Shown here: positions 35,301 to 40,685 of the stretch, in pieces
Layout: the number at the start of each line of letters is the position of its first letter
Numbering within the stretch: position 1 is the first letter of the stretch
DNA from: JAVJSD01 sp040219575
GTDB taxonomy: Bacteria > Planctomycetota > Planctomycetia > Pirellulales > Pirellulaceae
NCBI GenBank assembly: GCA_040219575.1
Contig: JAVJSD010000041.1
Location: 1 to 40,685 of the forward strand
DNA length: 40,685 nt
Direction of reading: 5' to 3'
Notes under the pieces: generated by a model
What the model was told of the DNA's origin: nothing
What the model saw: the letters and a program-made list of their open reading frames with translations, nothing else
Databases searched by the model: none
Made by a program: the position numbers and the translations under genes

Positions 35301-36746
35301 ACCGTGAACCAGGGAGGGCTGCCGCCGGTCGCCGATGCGGGCGGCCCGTACACGATTCAGTTGGGCGAGGCTTTGGAACTTGACGGCGGCGGCTCGACCG
35401 ACCCCGATCTCCCCATCGGCGACATGCTTGTGCAATTCGATTGGGACCTCAACCTCGACTCCGTCACGGACGTCACCGGCGTTGCGCCGAACGTCAGCGC
35501 CGGACAACTTGCCTCGCTCGGTCTCGCGGGCGGCCCGCACACCATACGCTTGACCGTCACCGACTTCACCGGTCAGAGCCGCAACGACACGGCGATCGTC
35601 GAGATTCTCGACACCGACTTCGGCGATGCGCCGGACAGCTACCGAACGACGCTTGCCGCCGGTGGTCCGCGACATGGGATCGTAGGTCCGCGACTGGGGC
35701 TGCTACGCGATGCGGAGTCCGACGCCGCCGCGCCGCTCGACGGTGACGGCGACGACGCCCAACTTGCGGACGATGAGGACGGCGTGACGATCCCCCTGCT
35801 GGCGAACTTCGGTCTGGCGACGATTGTCGCGGACATTACGGGCAGCGCCGGTGACGCGCGGCTGTACGGGTGGATCGATCTCAACGGCGACGGCGACTTC
35901 GCCGACGCCGGCGAGCAAATCGCCGACGGAGAAGGTATTTTCGCGGCATTGTCCGATGGTCCGGTCTCCGTAAACGTGGCCGTTCCACCGTCGGCGACCA
36001 CCGGACCAACCTACGCCCGTTTTCGGGTCGCCACGCAAGCCGGTTTGAGTTTCGACGGCGCTGCGGCGGATGGGGAGGTGGAGGACTACGCCGTCGAGAT
36101 TCTGCCGGCGAGCCCTCGCACCAATCTTGCCGACCGCTACAACGTCGATGCGGTGGGAGACGCGGGTTTTTCCGACGTGCTGGCGCTGCTCGCCGACCTG
36201 CGGACGAACGGTGCTTATCATGTGTCGGAAAACCCGATCCCGCCGCCGCCCTACTCGGATGTGGACGGCAACTACCGGGTCAACTTCATGGACATCCTGG
36301 CCGTCATCACCCACCTCCGCACCCAGGCGACTGGGGGCGAAGGGGAAGCCGGGAGCAGCTTCGCGACCATATCGATGATGGTCGTTCCGACGCCGAGCAC
36401 CGGCGCGACCAGCGGCATCGGCGTGCAATCCGCTCCCTCGCTTCCGCTTTACCCCACCTTGCTCGACGAGCATACGACGCTCGCCCCAGCTCGGCGGCGC
36501 GATGTATCGCCATCTCGTGTTGAAATCTCCGACCAATTTGCGATCGACTCCACCTGGCGGAGCATGAGCGATGGACCGAATTTCGATTCAAGGGGAGATT
36601 TCATGGACGCTCGCCGCCTCGAACGGCTGATCGACGCAATCGCTGAGGATGTGGGCGGATCCTGGTCGAAGGACGACGCCCATAAGGTCAAAAAACTTGG
36701 CTCTTTGGAAATCTGGTGTTTTGCCACTCACGCTCGCGAGGTGTGA
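32331..36746 (+). CDS. Large surface/secreted protein with Gly-rich repeats, GEVED, PKD and dockerin-like domains
   Basis: 1471 residues. The N-terminus contains RPRLEVLEERATPA (residues 37-50), the planctomycete 'LExLEDRxxPA' export motif. Residues about 65-165 are a beta-helix start (IYRLSVANSAG, VSIIDAAALDRVFHV). About 170-625 is a very Gly-rich region, PE_PGRS-like, built on units such as GGVGGxGGA with a roughly 68-residue internal repeat. Then follow GEVED domain 1 (about 631-795, DFGDAPAPYPTT to DGEVEDYPL), three PKD-like domains (about 802-1092, GGSYEVV-DDITLDGGGS), GEVED domain 2 (about 1096-1257), and a dockerin-like pair (about 1266-1334, YNVDAVGDAGFSDVLALL and DVDGNYRVNFMDILAVITHL) with calcium-binding Asp/Asn. 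The C-terminal 135 residues have no known fold. The ATG at 32331 lies at the export motif; an upstream start adds 56 unlikely residues. Confidence 0.87.
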   Translation: MARLRRSDPLRRLQSNLSCWWRRFSSTTLTQRSGRFRPRLEVLEERATPAIFAPLSFAADGASDSLRAAVVAANANADEVNTFNLGVGIYRLSVANSAGQENLAAEGDLDLTGMGRTYVFQGSGIGVSIIDAAALDRVFHVFSGVNLVLRDLSVTGGLAVDDGAAGRLPGESDARGGGLLNDGGTVTLEDVVLIGNFAQGADGPPDSGQAGGRAQGGGLFSAGGQMTLQSSFVISNAALGGAGSLAAAPGVGGDGEGGGVYVAGGSVSIVQTTFNTNVAQGGTGGAGAIVGTPAAPGHAGGGGGSGRGGGLLIVDAMASITQSLWEFNTAHGGEGGAGSSAGDPLNLSSAGNGSVGGAGGQGGVGGDGWGGALLLDGGQANIQQTDFRQNSAGGGRGGAGGGGGGGQGVFGIAVVGGTAGIGGEGGSGGVGGASGGAAVFAQGDTLMVTLGNTMVLGNESLGGGGGRGGDGGPGGGVGGIDIVAQFAGNGGIGGVGGVGGASGAAAILVQGAGPTLTLSDTPVSGNASQGGGGGIGGDGGAGGGVGGINSMAAGGDGGNGGNGGDGGAAQSGALQGAPPGAPLTNSPFVQNRAFGSLGGAAGLRGAGSTSGSPPGTAGMDGSPGADFVLYDFGDAPAPYPTTLAENGPRHLPVGPLLGAARDEEADAVHSALADGDDAASAPPDDEDAVSAFPSLFTAQTTYTVTVAVANETGGDANLVGWIDFDRNGVFDTDEAAVQTVPHGATMAMLTWNDIGGAGPDIAAGDTFARFRISTDALALGDVGGAASDGEVEDYPLTISVNQPPTANPGGSYEVVFGDDITLDGGGSFDPDAALGDAIAFHWQIGAFTFDTAAPVMSGVQVSTLGLGQHAVDLTVTDQFGLMHSAQTTLTVNNLRPIAMLSAGPNPAALAQSILLDGSGSFHGNAARSIVQYTFDFGDGSTYTETAASAPDGAFDGRTTHSYSRLGDFSPTLTITDDDAPPRTGSATTAMTVNQGGLPPVADAGGPYTIQLGEALELDGGGSTDPDLPIGDMLVQFDWDLNLDSVTDVTGVAPNVSAGQLASLGLAGGPHTIRLTVTDFTGQSRNDTAIVEILDTDFGDAPDSYRTTLAAGGPRHGIVGPRLGLLRDAESDAAAPLDGDGDDAQLADDEDGVTIPLLANFGLATIVADITGSAGDARLYGWIDLNGDGDFADAGEQIADGEGIFAALSDGPVSVNVAVPPSATTGPTYARFRVATQAGLSFDGAAADGEVEDYAVEILPASPRTNLADRYNVDAVGDAGFSDVLALLADLRTNGAYHVSENPIPPPPYSDVDGNYRVNFMDILAVITHLRTQATGGEGEAGSSFATISMMVVPTPSTGATSGIGVQSAPSLPLYPTLLDEHTTLAPARRRDVSPSRVEISDQFAIDSTWRSMSDGPNFDSRGDFMDARRLERLIDAIAEDVGGSWSKDDAHKVKKLGSLEIWCFATHAREV
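33612..34030 (+). repeat. Internal 204-bp tandem repeat in the Gly-rich region
   Basis: The sequence GGCGGCGTGGGGGGCGCAAG occurs at 33612 and again at 33816, 204 bases (68 codons) later. The two encoded units align: GGVGGASGGAAVFAQGDTLM with GGVGGASGAAAILVQGAGPT, both continuing to a VSGN/VLGN and GGGVGGI segment. Confidence 0.75.
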
Positions 36747-36825
36747 GCCGAAGCCAGGCGATTCGCCGTCGGAGATCGGGAATTCGGGGTGGGGCTTGTC
36801 AGGCCGGTCCGGCTTAACAGCCTCT

Positions 36826-36853
36826 TTGCCCCGCGCACGAGATACGCTAGACT
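36826..36853 (+). promoter_or_regulatory. Predicted promoter of a short transcript
   Basis: TTGCCC (36826-36831), 16-base spacer, TAGACT (36848-36853). It would start transcription near 36860 and run into the hairpin at 36899. Confidence 0.35.
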
Positions 36854-36859
36854 GCCGCA

Positions 36860-36934
36860 TGGTGTGACCTGTGCCGTCAAGGGCTTAGGTGGCATCCAAC
36901 GCCGGTCCGGCAGCAGCGGGCGCGGCGTCTTTTT
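36860..36934 (+). ncRNA. Possible small RNA (about 75 nt)
   Basis: Bounded by the promoter at 36826 and a terminator-like stem: ACGCCG (36899-36904) with CGGCGT (36923-36928), followed by CTTTTT. A first small hairpin is possible at GTGCC/GGCAT (36871-36895). It does not have the GGAA tetraloop of SRP RNA, and I recognise no other known family. Confidence 0.25.
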
Positions 36935-37027
36935 ACTGTCACAAAGCCTACCGGTTGTATTTCCGTTGTAACGCCCCAGTTCGTCAGCAGGCAGTCACCG
37001 ACGTAAAGCTAGTGATAAAAGCAGCTT

Positions 37028-37066
37028 GGCGGAGTAGCTCAGTTGGTTAGAGCAGCGGAATCATAA
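37028..37066 (+). pseudogene. 5' half of a tRNA-Met(CAU) gene, 3' half missing
   Basis: GGCGGAG acceptor strand, TA, D-arm GCTC-AGTTGGTTA-GAGC, A, anticodon stem GCGGA and loop ATCATAA with anticodon CAT at 37062-37064. In an intact gene TCCGC should follow; instead GCGGAATAAG appears, so the 5' half of the anticodon stem is directly repeated where its complement should be. No T-arm GGTTCGAATCC or CTCCGCC acceptor strand is found downstream. The gene is therefore truncated, likely through an integration or deletion event. Confidence 0.8.
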
Positions 37067-37283
37067 GCGGAATAAGTCTTCAAGACTTGCTCACAAGAAT
37101 TCGCTAGAAACCACTGAAAAACAAGGCGTTTCCGCCACTTCTCGCCATTCTGGCGGAACCCTTGGAAACCCGGCCAAACCATGCTTCACTGGTGTCGTTG
37201 ACACCCGTTTTTGGAGCAACGGACTTGGCGACGCATCTTGGCGGCGCAGGTGTCAACGCCTCTCGGGATTCACCCTCCCAGGA

Positions 37284-37458
37284 CGCCTGAATTGAGGCAG
37301 GACGAACGATCGGCGGCTTGGGTGACACTCTGGACGGAGTAGCGTCAGCGCTCGTCTATGGGCCTCCGGTGCGAACGAGATTCAGGTAGACAGCACTCGT
37401 CGCCTGAATTGAGCCAGGACGAGCGTTCAGCGCTGCGGCAATACTTTGGACCGAGAAA
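37284..37458 (+). repeat. Pair of imperfect direct repeats, 117 bp apart
   Basis: Copies at 37284-37341 and 37401-37458 share CGCCTGAATTGAG, then CAGGACGA, then TGGAC and other blocks. Both encode PEL-x-QDERSA in the same relative frame; the first copy runs into a stop, the second continues (LRQYFGPRKS). Confidence 0.65.
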
Positions 37459-37463
37459 ATCAG

Positions 37464-37483
37464 ACGCGACACGCGTGTCGCGT
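37464..37483. promoter_or_regulatory. 20-bp perfect palindrome, candidate operator
   Basis: ACGCGACACGCGTGTCGCGT reads identically on both strands. It lies 85 bases upstream of the ATG of the 84-residue gene, and a further half-site-like CGTGTCCGCG occurs at 37491-37500. A dimeric regulator site is the simplest reading. Confidence 0.55.
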
Positions 37484-37568
37484 GACCAAACGTGTCCGCG
37501 ACGGCTGGGAAACTGCCAAACACCACATGGTCCCTTGCGTTTGGACCAGTAAACCCAAGGAGGTAAAA

Positions 37569-37823
37569 ATGGTCAAAGTCGAATCCTTCACTCCTGAAGA
37601 GCGCGAGCTTCTGGACAGGCTCCCTGCCGGAATCCGCGCTAACGTACGCCATCGTGGCGGCGCGCGACCGTTCGTCTGCTACCTGCATCGAAACGCCGGA
37701 GAGTGCGTCTCCCGAGACGGAGACTGCGCAGCAGATGCAATTCGCAGCGCGACGACAGTCGCACGAGACCAATGGTCGGACTCGTTCGCGGAGGCGTTGC
37801 TAGCCTCCCGCCAAGCGAGGTAG
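37569..37823 (+). CDS. Small protein of unknown function (84 residues)
   Basis: The ATG at 37569 is preceded by a near-perfect Shine-Dalgarno AAGGAGGT, the best in this part of the window, so I believe it is translated. The product begins MVKVESFTPEERELLDRLPA and contains two Cys-containing segments (RPFVCYLHRNAGECVSRDGD) and several acidic residues; the Arg-rich middle and short length suggest a nucleic-acid or protein-binding role, but no family is recognised. The gene lies downstream of a 20-bp palindrome and upstream of a possible short transcript, near a truncated tRNA. Its neighbour is a Mrr-like nuclease gene, 157 bases downstream; whether they are linked is not known. Confidence 0.6.
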   Translation: MVKVESFTPEERELLDRLPAGIRANVRHRGGARPFVCYLHRNAGECVSRDGDCAADAIRSATTVARDQWSDSFAEALLASRQAR

Positions 37824-37826
37824 AAT
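37797..37826 (+). promoter_or_regulatory. Predicted promoter overlapping the end of the small gene
   Basis: TTGCTA (37797-37802), 18-base spacer, TAGAAT (37821-37826), the last overlapping the stop codon TAG. GGTAGAAT followed by SCG recurs at 37923 before the nuclease gene. Confidence 0.3.
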
Positions 37827-37832
37827 GCGCCC

Positions 37833-37900
37833 CTGCGGTCGAATCTTCCCGTTAGACCGCGAACCACCCCGGTCGCAAAACCTGTGACCGGGGTTTTTTT
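37833..37900 (+). ncRNA. Possible short RNA with two hairpins, or transcript end
   Basis: Directly after the promoter-like site: hairpin GCGGTC (37835-37840) with GACCGC (37855-37860), then the strong terminator at 37866-37900. It could be an independent small RNA of about 68 nt, or simply the 3' end of the small-gene mRNA. Confidence 0.3.
37866..37900 (+). terminator. Strong rho-independent terminator
   Basis: ACCCCGGTC (37866-37874) pairs perfectly with GACCGGGGT (37886-37894) around an 11-base loop, followed by seven T residues. It ends the 84-residue gene's transcript. Confidence 0.9.
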
Positions 37901-37924
37901 GCGCGCCGAAACTGGGCCACGTGG

Positions 37925-37930
37925 TAGAAT
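37925..37930 (+). promoter_or_regulatory. Possible -10 element of the nuclease gene
   Basis: TAGAAT in the context GGTAGAATCCG, 50 bases before the ATG at 37981. The -35 region is poor (TTGCGC at a 20-base spacing). Confidence 0.25.
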
Positions 37931-37980
37931 CCGGCTTGGGTGTTGTTACTCAAATCCCAGCCGCAGAACGGAGACGCCAG

Positions 37981-38466
37981 ATGTCCAAGGAATGGAAGAC
38001 CTACGAAGACGTCGCGACGTATCTACTCGACCGATTCGCAGCCGAATTCGGCCTTGATCGTGTGGAAGGCAAGCAGCGTTTGCCCGGAGGAAGCACGACA
38101 TGGGAGATCGACGCAAAGGGCGTGTACGCTGGCGATGAAGCATTCGTTCTCGTCGAATGCCGACGCCACACAACCGCTCGTCTGGATCAGGAATCCCTCG
38201 CAGCGTTCGCCTACCGTGTTTCGAAGACGGGGGCTACAGGCGGAATCGTCGTAAGCCCTCTCGGCCTTCAGGCCGGAGCCCAACGCATTGCCGATGCCGA
38301 AAACGTCGTCTCTGTGAAGCTCACGCCGACCAGCACGCCCAAGCAGTTTGCCATCGAATTCTTCGGGCAACTAAGGCATGGGGGCTACGGCAACGGGAGA
38401 ACGGCGGCGGCAACGTGTTCGGGGAGAGGCGGCGTCAGGCCGCGAACGCACACATCAAGGGTCTAA
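37981..38466 (+). CDS. Mrr-like PD-(D/E)xK nuclease-fold protein
   Basis: 161 residues. A helical start (TYEDVATYLLDRFAAEFGLDRVEG) leads to WEIDAKGVYAGDEAFVLVECRRH: the acidic residue in EID and the E-C-R of VECRRH match the D...ExK core of the Mrr/restriction-endonuclease-like fold, but the catalytic Lys is Arg. RVSKTGATGGIVVSPLGLQAGAQRIADAENV then matches the remaining Mrr-type beta-alpha-beta portion. The last 25 residues (NGRTAAATCSGRGGVRPRTH) look out of frame and overlap the 3' end of the convergent lipoprotein gene by 12 bases, so the natural C-terminus may be frameshifted or truncated. Mrr-like proteins cut modified DNA or function in repair; with one domain and a changed lysine this may be inactive or non-catalytic. 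Confidence 0.72.
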   Translation: MSKEWKTYEDVATYLLDRFAAEFGLDRVEGKQRLPGGSTTWEIDAKGVYAGDEAFVLVECRRHTTARLDQESLAAFAYRVSKTGATGGIVVSPLGLQAGAQRIADAENVVSVKLTPTSTPKQFAIEFFGQLRHGGYGNGRTAAATCSGRGGVRPRTHTSRV

Positions 38467-38901
38467 CTCGGGCAACCCTATCGCGATGCGATGTCTTGAT
38501 CGTCTAGCTTTGCTAGTGGCTTGGTGTTCTGCCCACCATCTTCGAATTCCAGTTGTGTCTCGATAATCCAGTAGGTCGTCTCTGAAGTCGTAAACTGGCA
38601 ACCCAATGTTCCCGAGCGCATCGAAGATAGAGTATTTGTCGATTGCTTCATCCTCAATTGCGTCGAAGAGCGACGGCACGGCGTCATCACCTATGTACGC
38701 TAGCGCCCTTGCCGCATGCAGTTTTGGAATTCGGTACTCCCTTGATGTTGGGCCATTCCAAACGAAGTCAGAATCCTTCAGTTTGCTTATATAATACTCA
38801 ACCGACTCGATTTGCACTTTGGGAGTAGCCCTGCAAGAACAGAACACTGCAGCGGTCACAGCGACCGCGAATACGACTGTTAATGCCTTGTGATTGAACA
38901 T
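38455..38901 (-). CDS. Putative lipoprotein with HEAT-like repeat, lower GC
   Basis: 148 residues. The N-terminus (KALTVVFAVAVTAAVFCSC) is a signal with a lipobox-like VFCSC. The body contains PKLHAARALAYIGDDAVPSLFDAIEDEA, the A-L-xx-IGxxA-VPxLxxAL pattern of HEAT/PBS-lyase repeats, then a second partial unit (IFDALGNIGLPVYDFRDDLLDYRDTTGIRRWW). Such repeats mediate protein binding. The gene is visibly richer in A/T than its surroundings and has many AT-ending codons, consistent with transfer. No strong ribosome site is visible before the ATG at 38901; a TTG four codons upstream is possible. The last residues past RRWWAEHQATSK may be altered because they overlap the end of the nuclease gene. 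Confidence 0.65.
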   Translation of the reverse strand: MFNHKALTVVFAVAVTAAVFCSCRATPKVQIESVEYYISKLKDSDFVWNGPTSREYRIPKLHAARALAYIGDDAVPSLFDAIEDEAIDKYSIFDALGNIGLPVYDFRDDLLDYRDTTGIRRWWAEHQATSKARRSRHRIAIGLPELDP

Positions 38902-39093
38902 GGAGATTATCAATGATCCCTTCCATCTCTGACACCTGGTACACCATGTTCGCGTCGGATTCTGTTCTCAATGTCAACCCAAATTATTCATAAGCGTCTC
39001 CGATCTTGCCGCATGAGGTCCGACGCTCGCTCGCGTGAGCGGATGCCAGTTGCGGGGCGGGGGCGGCTCCCGTTTCGGCGCAGACCGGCCCCC

Positions 39094-40681
39094 TCCCCAG
39101 GTTTGATGATGACGATGGGAACTGACGGGCGTTAGGTGCGAAGGACGGCTTCCAAATGGGCGTGCGCCGGGGGCGGGGTGAAACCGACGTGGTGCTTCAA
39201 GTGATGGGTCAGTTCGGCAGGCAGGATCCAGTCTTGCAGGCGACTCGCGAGTCGGCTCCAAAGCGGTTGGGCCGATTCGGCGATGCGCATGATCAGGCGA
39301 CGCGAGCTCTTGACGCAGAGCCCGCCGACGCGAAGCACAAACTGCTGGAACCGCCGCAGGTCCCAACAGCCGCCCACGCTGTCCTCCAGTTCGTTGCGGC
39401 AGATCGACGTCAGGTTGTACGCCAAGAGGGCCAGAAGGAACGTCGCTTCGTTCTCCTTGAAGTTCGGCGAGGAAAGATGCACGCCGATCGCTTGATTGAA
39501 TTCGCCCAAGCGGTCTTCAAACGTCCCGCGACGTCGGTAATGCTCTAGCAGTTCAGGGCCCGAGCGTTGCTCCTCACGCCAGTTGGTGACCAGAAAGAAG
39601 CAGCGAGGAAACAAGGCGAGTTGTCCCGTTTCTGCGTCGGGCTCGTCGATCACGACCAGAATCACGCGCTGCGCGTAGCGCCAGTCCTGAGCCTGGTAGT
39701 CGCCCAGTTCGATGATCTTCATGTAGCCCTCGGCCGGCGGTCGTCCGGGCGGACGCTTTAAGTGCGGTTCCGCCATGCGATCCAAGACGGGATTCCCCTT
39801 CAAACGCCCGATAAAACGGCGATTCTTCTCGGTCAACCGATCCAGCACGGCGCCGATCGTGTAGCCGGCGTCGATCCGATAGTCGACATGCCGCGCCATC
39901 CGCATGGCTTGAAAATGCGTGTGATCGAGAAAGCGAGCCACGCCCTTCGCCGTGTGCACCTGGCCCTGCCGCAAGATCGCGTGGATGAACCCGTTGCCCA
40001 ATCGCAGGCCTTCGCGAGTGCTGTCGAAATCGCCTCCCACGGAGAAGGCGGCCACCAGTGGGTGATACATCGTGCGTTGATAGTGGCCGTTGTAGGCGGC
40101 GCCGGTCTGGTCGCCGTGCACTTCGCTCGGAAAGCTATCGATGTCGATTGTGGCGCTTCGCACCGGGCGGTTCTTCGTGCTGAGGATGTGTCGCCGGATG
40201 GAATCTCCCAACCCGGCCTGAAGAGCCCGCAAGTTCGCGGGATTCGACGTCAACGTGCGCAGCAGACGGGACTGGGTCGGCTGACTGGCGAGTCGCTGAT
40301 CGACGACTTCCGGTCCTCGCCGATCCCACACGGCCATGCGAAAGGCGGGATCATGGCACAGCAGATCGACGTCGTCCTGGGCGGAGAAGCCCAGGCTCAT
40401 GGTGTAGACACGCTCGCGGATCAGTTCGGCGAGCGAATACCGAACGCGGCTGGAATCCCTCGGGTCGCGCATCTCCTCGGCGATCGACGAGATCAGTTGC
40501 AACTGCTGGTCGGCCTCCCGCAGCAGCAGAACCCCGGCGTTGGACGTGAGCCGCTGGTCGGTCGCCTCGACCTTGATCGCACGATTGAAATCGGGCTCGA
40601 AAACGCTACGCTTGACTTCACCCATGGCGTGTATCCTTTCGTGCTCGTTGGACGTTGTCTACACCCAATGAAACACGGGGA
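39094..40681 (-). mobile_element. IS1380-family insertion sequence
   Basis: Encloses one transposase gene. Inward reading from both ends gives imperfect inverted repeats: TCCCCAGGTTTGAT at 39094-39107 and TCCCCGTGTTTCAT at 40681-40668 (11 of 14 identical). The right end is only four bases from the window edge, so target duplication cannot be verified, and the left boundary could be a little further out. Confidence 0.7.
39132..40625 (-). CDS. IS1380-family DDE transposase
   Basis: 497 residues, the usual length and apparently intact. The start MGEVKRSVFEPDFNRAIKVE and the LISSIAEEMRDPRDSSRVRYSLAELIRERVY region match the N-terminal domain. The catalytic core is SATIDIDSFPSEVHGDQTGA, continuing AAYNGHYQRTMYHPLVA, the strongly conserved IS1380 signature with the first Asp. 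The second Asp lies in the ...VDYRIDAGYTIG segment, and the Glu in YRRRGTFEDRLGEFNQAIG. It catalyses cut-and-paste movement of its element. The start ATG at 40625 follows a poor AGGATAC-type ribosome site, common for transposases. Confidence 0.93.
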   Translation of the reverse strand: MGEVKRSVFEPDFNRAIKVEATDQRLTSNAGVLLLREADQQLQLISSIAEEMRDPRDSSRVRYSLAELIRERVYTMSLGFSAQDDVDLLCHDPAFRMAVWDRRGPEVVDQRLASQPTQSRLLRTLTSNPANLRALQAGLGDSIRRHILSTKNRPVRSATIDIDSFPSEVHGDQTGAAYNGHYQRTMYHPLVAAFSVGGDFDSTREGLRLGNGFIHAILRQGQVHTAKGVARFLDHTHFQAMRMARHVDYRIDAGYTIGAVLDRLTEKNRRFIGRLKGNPVLDRMAEPHLKRPPGRPPAEGYMKIIELGDYQAQDWRYAQRVILVVIDEPDAETGQLALFPRCFFLVTNWREEQRSGPELLEHYRRRGTFEDRLGEFNQAIGVHLSSPNFKENEATFLLALLAYNLTSICRNELEDSVGGCWDLRRFQQFVLRVGGLCVKSSRRLIMRIAESAQPLWSRLASRLQDWILPAELTHHLKHHVGFTPPPAHAHLEAVLRT

Positions 40682-40685
40682 ACAC

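Larger units (their letters stand above)
36747..37027. other. Intergenic region with possible short transcript
   Basis: 281 bases without a credible gene. It holds a promoter-like and terminator-like pair (next entries). The last 40 bases before the tRNA fragment may hold its original promoter, though no good -35/-10 pair is visible there. Confidence 0.5.
37067..37568. other. Decayed region between tRNA fragment and small gene
   Basis: About 500 bases without a credible complete gene. It holds small inverted repeats (TTCCGCCA/TGGCGGAA around 37131-37157; CGTTGACACC at 37196-37205 with GGTGTCAACG at 37249-37258), a pair of imperfect direct repeats, and a 20-bp palindrome. The reading frame through the repeats (PELxQDERSA) looks like a remnant of a lost coding sequence. 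Confidence 0.55.

Noticed and set aside
36860..36934. SRP RNA
   Set aside because: The short GTCCGGCAGCAGC segment resembles part of it, but the conserved GGAA tetraloop and the symmetric loop are absent.
37104..37328. 75-codon minus-strand frame next to the tRNA fragment, possible integrase remnant
   Set aside because: No tyrosine-recombinase motif (R..HxxR..Y) is visible; the sequence is too short and low in signal to call.
37067..37900. Group I or other intron splitting the tRNA-Met gene
   Set aside because: No T-arm (GGTTCGAATCC-like) or CTCCGCC acceptor strand is found downstream, and no intron core motifs are recognised. TTCCGCCA at 37131-37138 pairs with the acceptor but lacks a T-arm.
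38457..38470. Integron attC-like core GTCTAAC
   Set aside because: No matching GTTRRRY partner at a suitable distance and no integron integrase.

Overview
The window looks like chromosomal DNA from a GC-rich member of the Planctomycetota, most likely a Pirellulales-type organism. The evidence is the combination of family signatures: an ECF sigma factor next to a giant Ser/Thr kinase carrying DUF1080 and leucine-rich repeats, an SHD1-type secreted protein, a surface protein with a planctomycete 'LExLEER-xPA' N-terminus plus GEVED, PKD and dockerin-like modules, a two-haem planctomycete cytochrome, and a methanopterin-pathway enzyme (beta-RFAP synthase). No rRNA is present, so the assignment is inference from gene content.

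Layout. 1-290: left-truncated IS3-family element. 386-4702 (minus strand): FadL-like outer-membrane protein, TAT-exported metallophosphoesterase, and a secreted protein with two alpha/beta-hydrolase domains, with palindromic repeats between them. 4967-8770 (plus): SGNH hydrolase, IMP dehydrogenase (guaB), secreted SHD1 protein. 9111-11993: beta-RFAP synthase facing a one-TM unknown protein and a translationally coupled two-subunit TPP decarboxylase of the ComD/ComE type. 12174-15131 (minus): beta-propeller protein and class-C beta-lactamase-like serine hydrolase. 15377-17425: PEP-utilising phosphotransferase lacking the TIM barrel. 17447-19633 (minus): lipoprotein fusing a trypsin-like protease to a cysteine-containing beta-helix. 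19846-25260: ECF sigma factor and a 1577-residue receptor kinase. 25743-29790: response regulator with an RsbW-like kinase output and a CHASE-type hybrid histidine kinase, behind a near-consensus sigma-54 promoter. 29797-32031: methyltransferase and dihaem cytochrome. 32331-36746: 1471-residue Gly-rich surface protein.

From about 36.8 kb the character changes. There is a 5' half of a tRNA-Met(CAU) gene without its 3' half, degenerate direct repeats, a 20-bp perfect palindrome, a small gene with a strong Shine-Dalgarno, two possible short transcripts ending in terminators, a Mrr-like nuclease gene, a lower-GC lipoprotein gene and a complete IS1380-family insertion sequence at the right edge. 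I read this as a small, decayed genomic island or recombination hot spot at a tRNA gene.

The genes do not form one pathway. The functional groups I can defend are two signalling modules (ECF sigma factor plus receptor kinase; sigma-54-controlled response regulator plus hybrid kinase), a C1-cofactor locus (beta-RFAP synthase near TPP decarboxylase subunits), and many exported proteins. The most unusual items are the sigma-54 promoter on the two-component operon, the protease/beta-helix fusion, the truncated tRNA with its surrounding palindromes, and a dispersed two-armed palindromic repeat found at two loci. I did not find a CRISPR array or a complete defence system.
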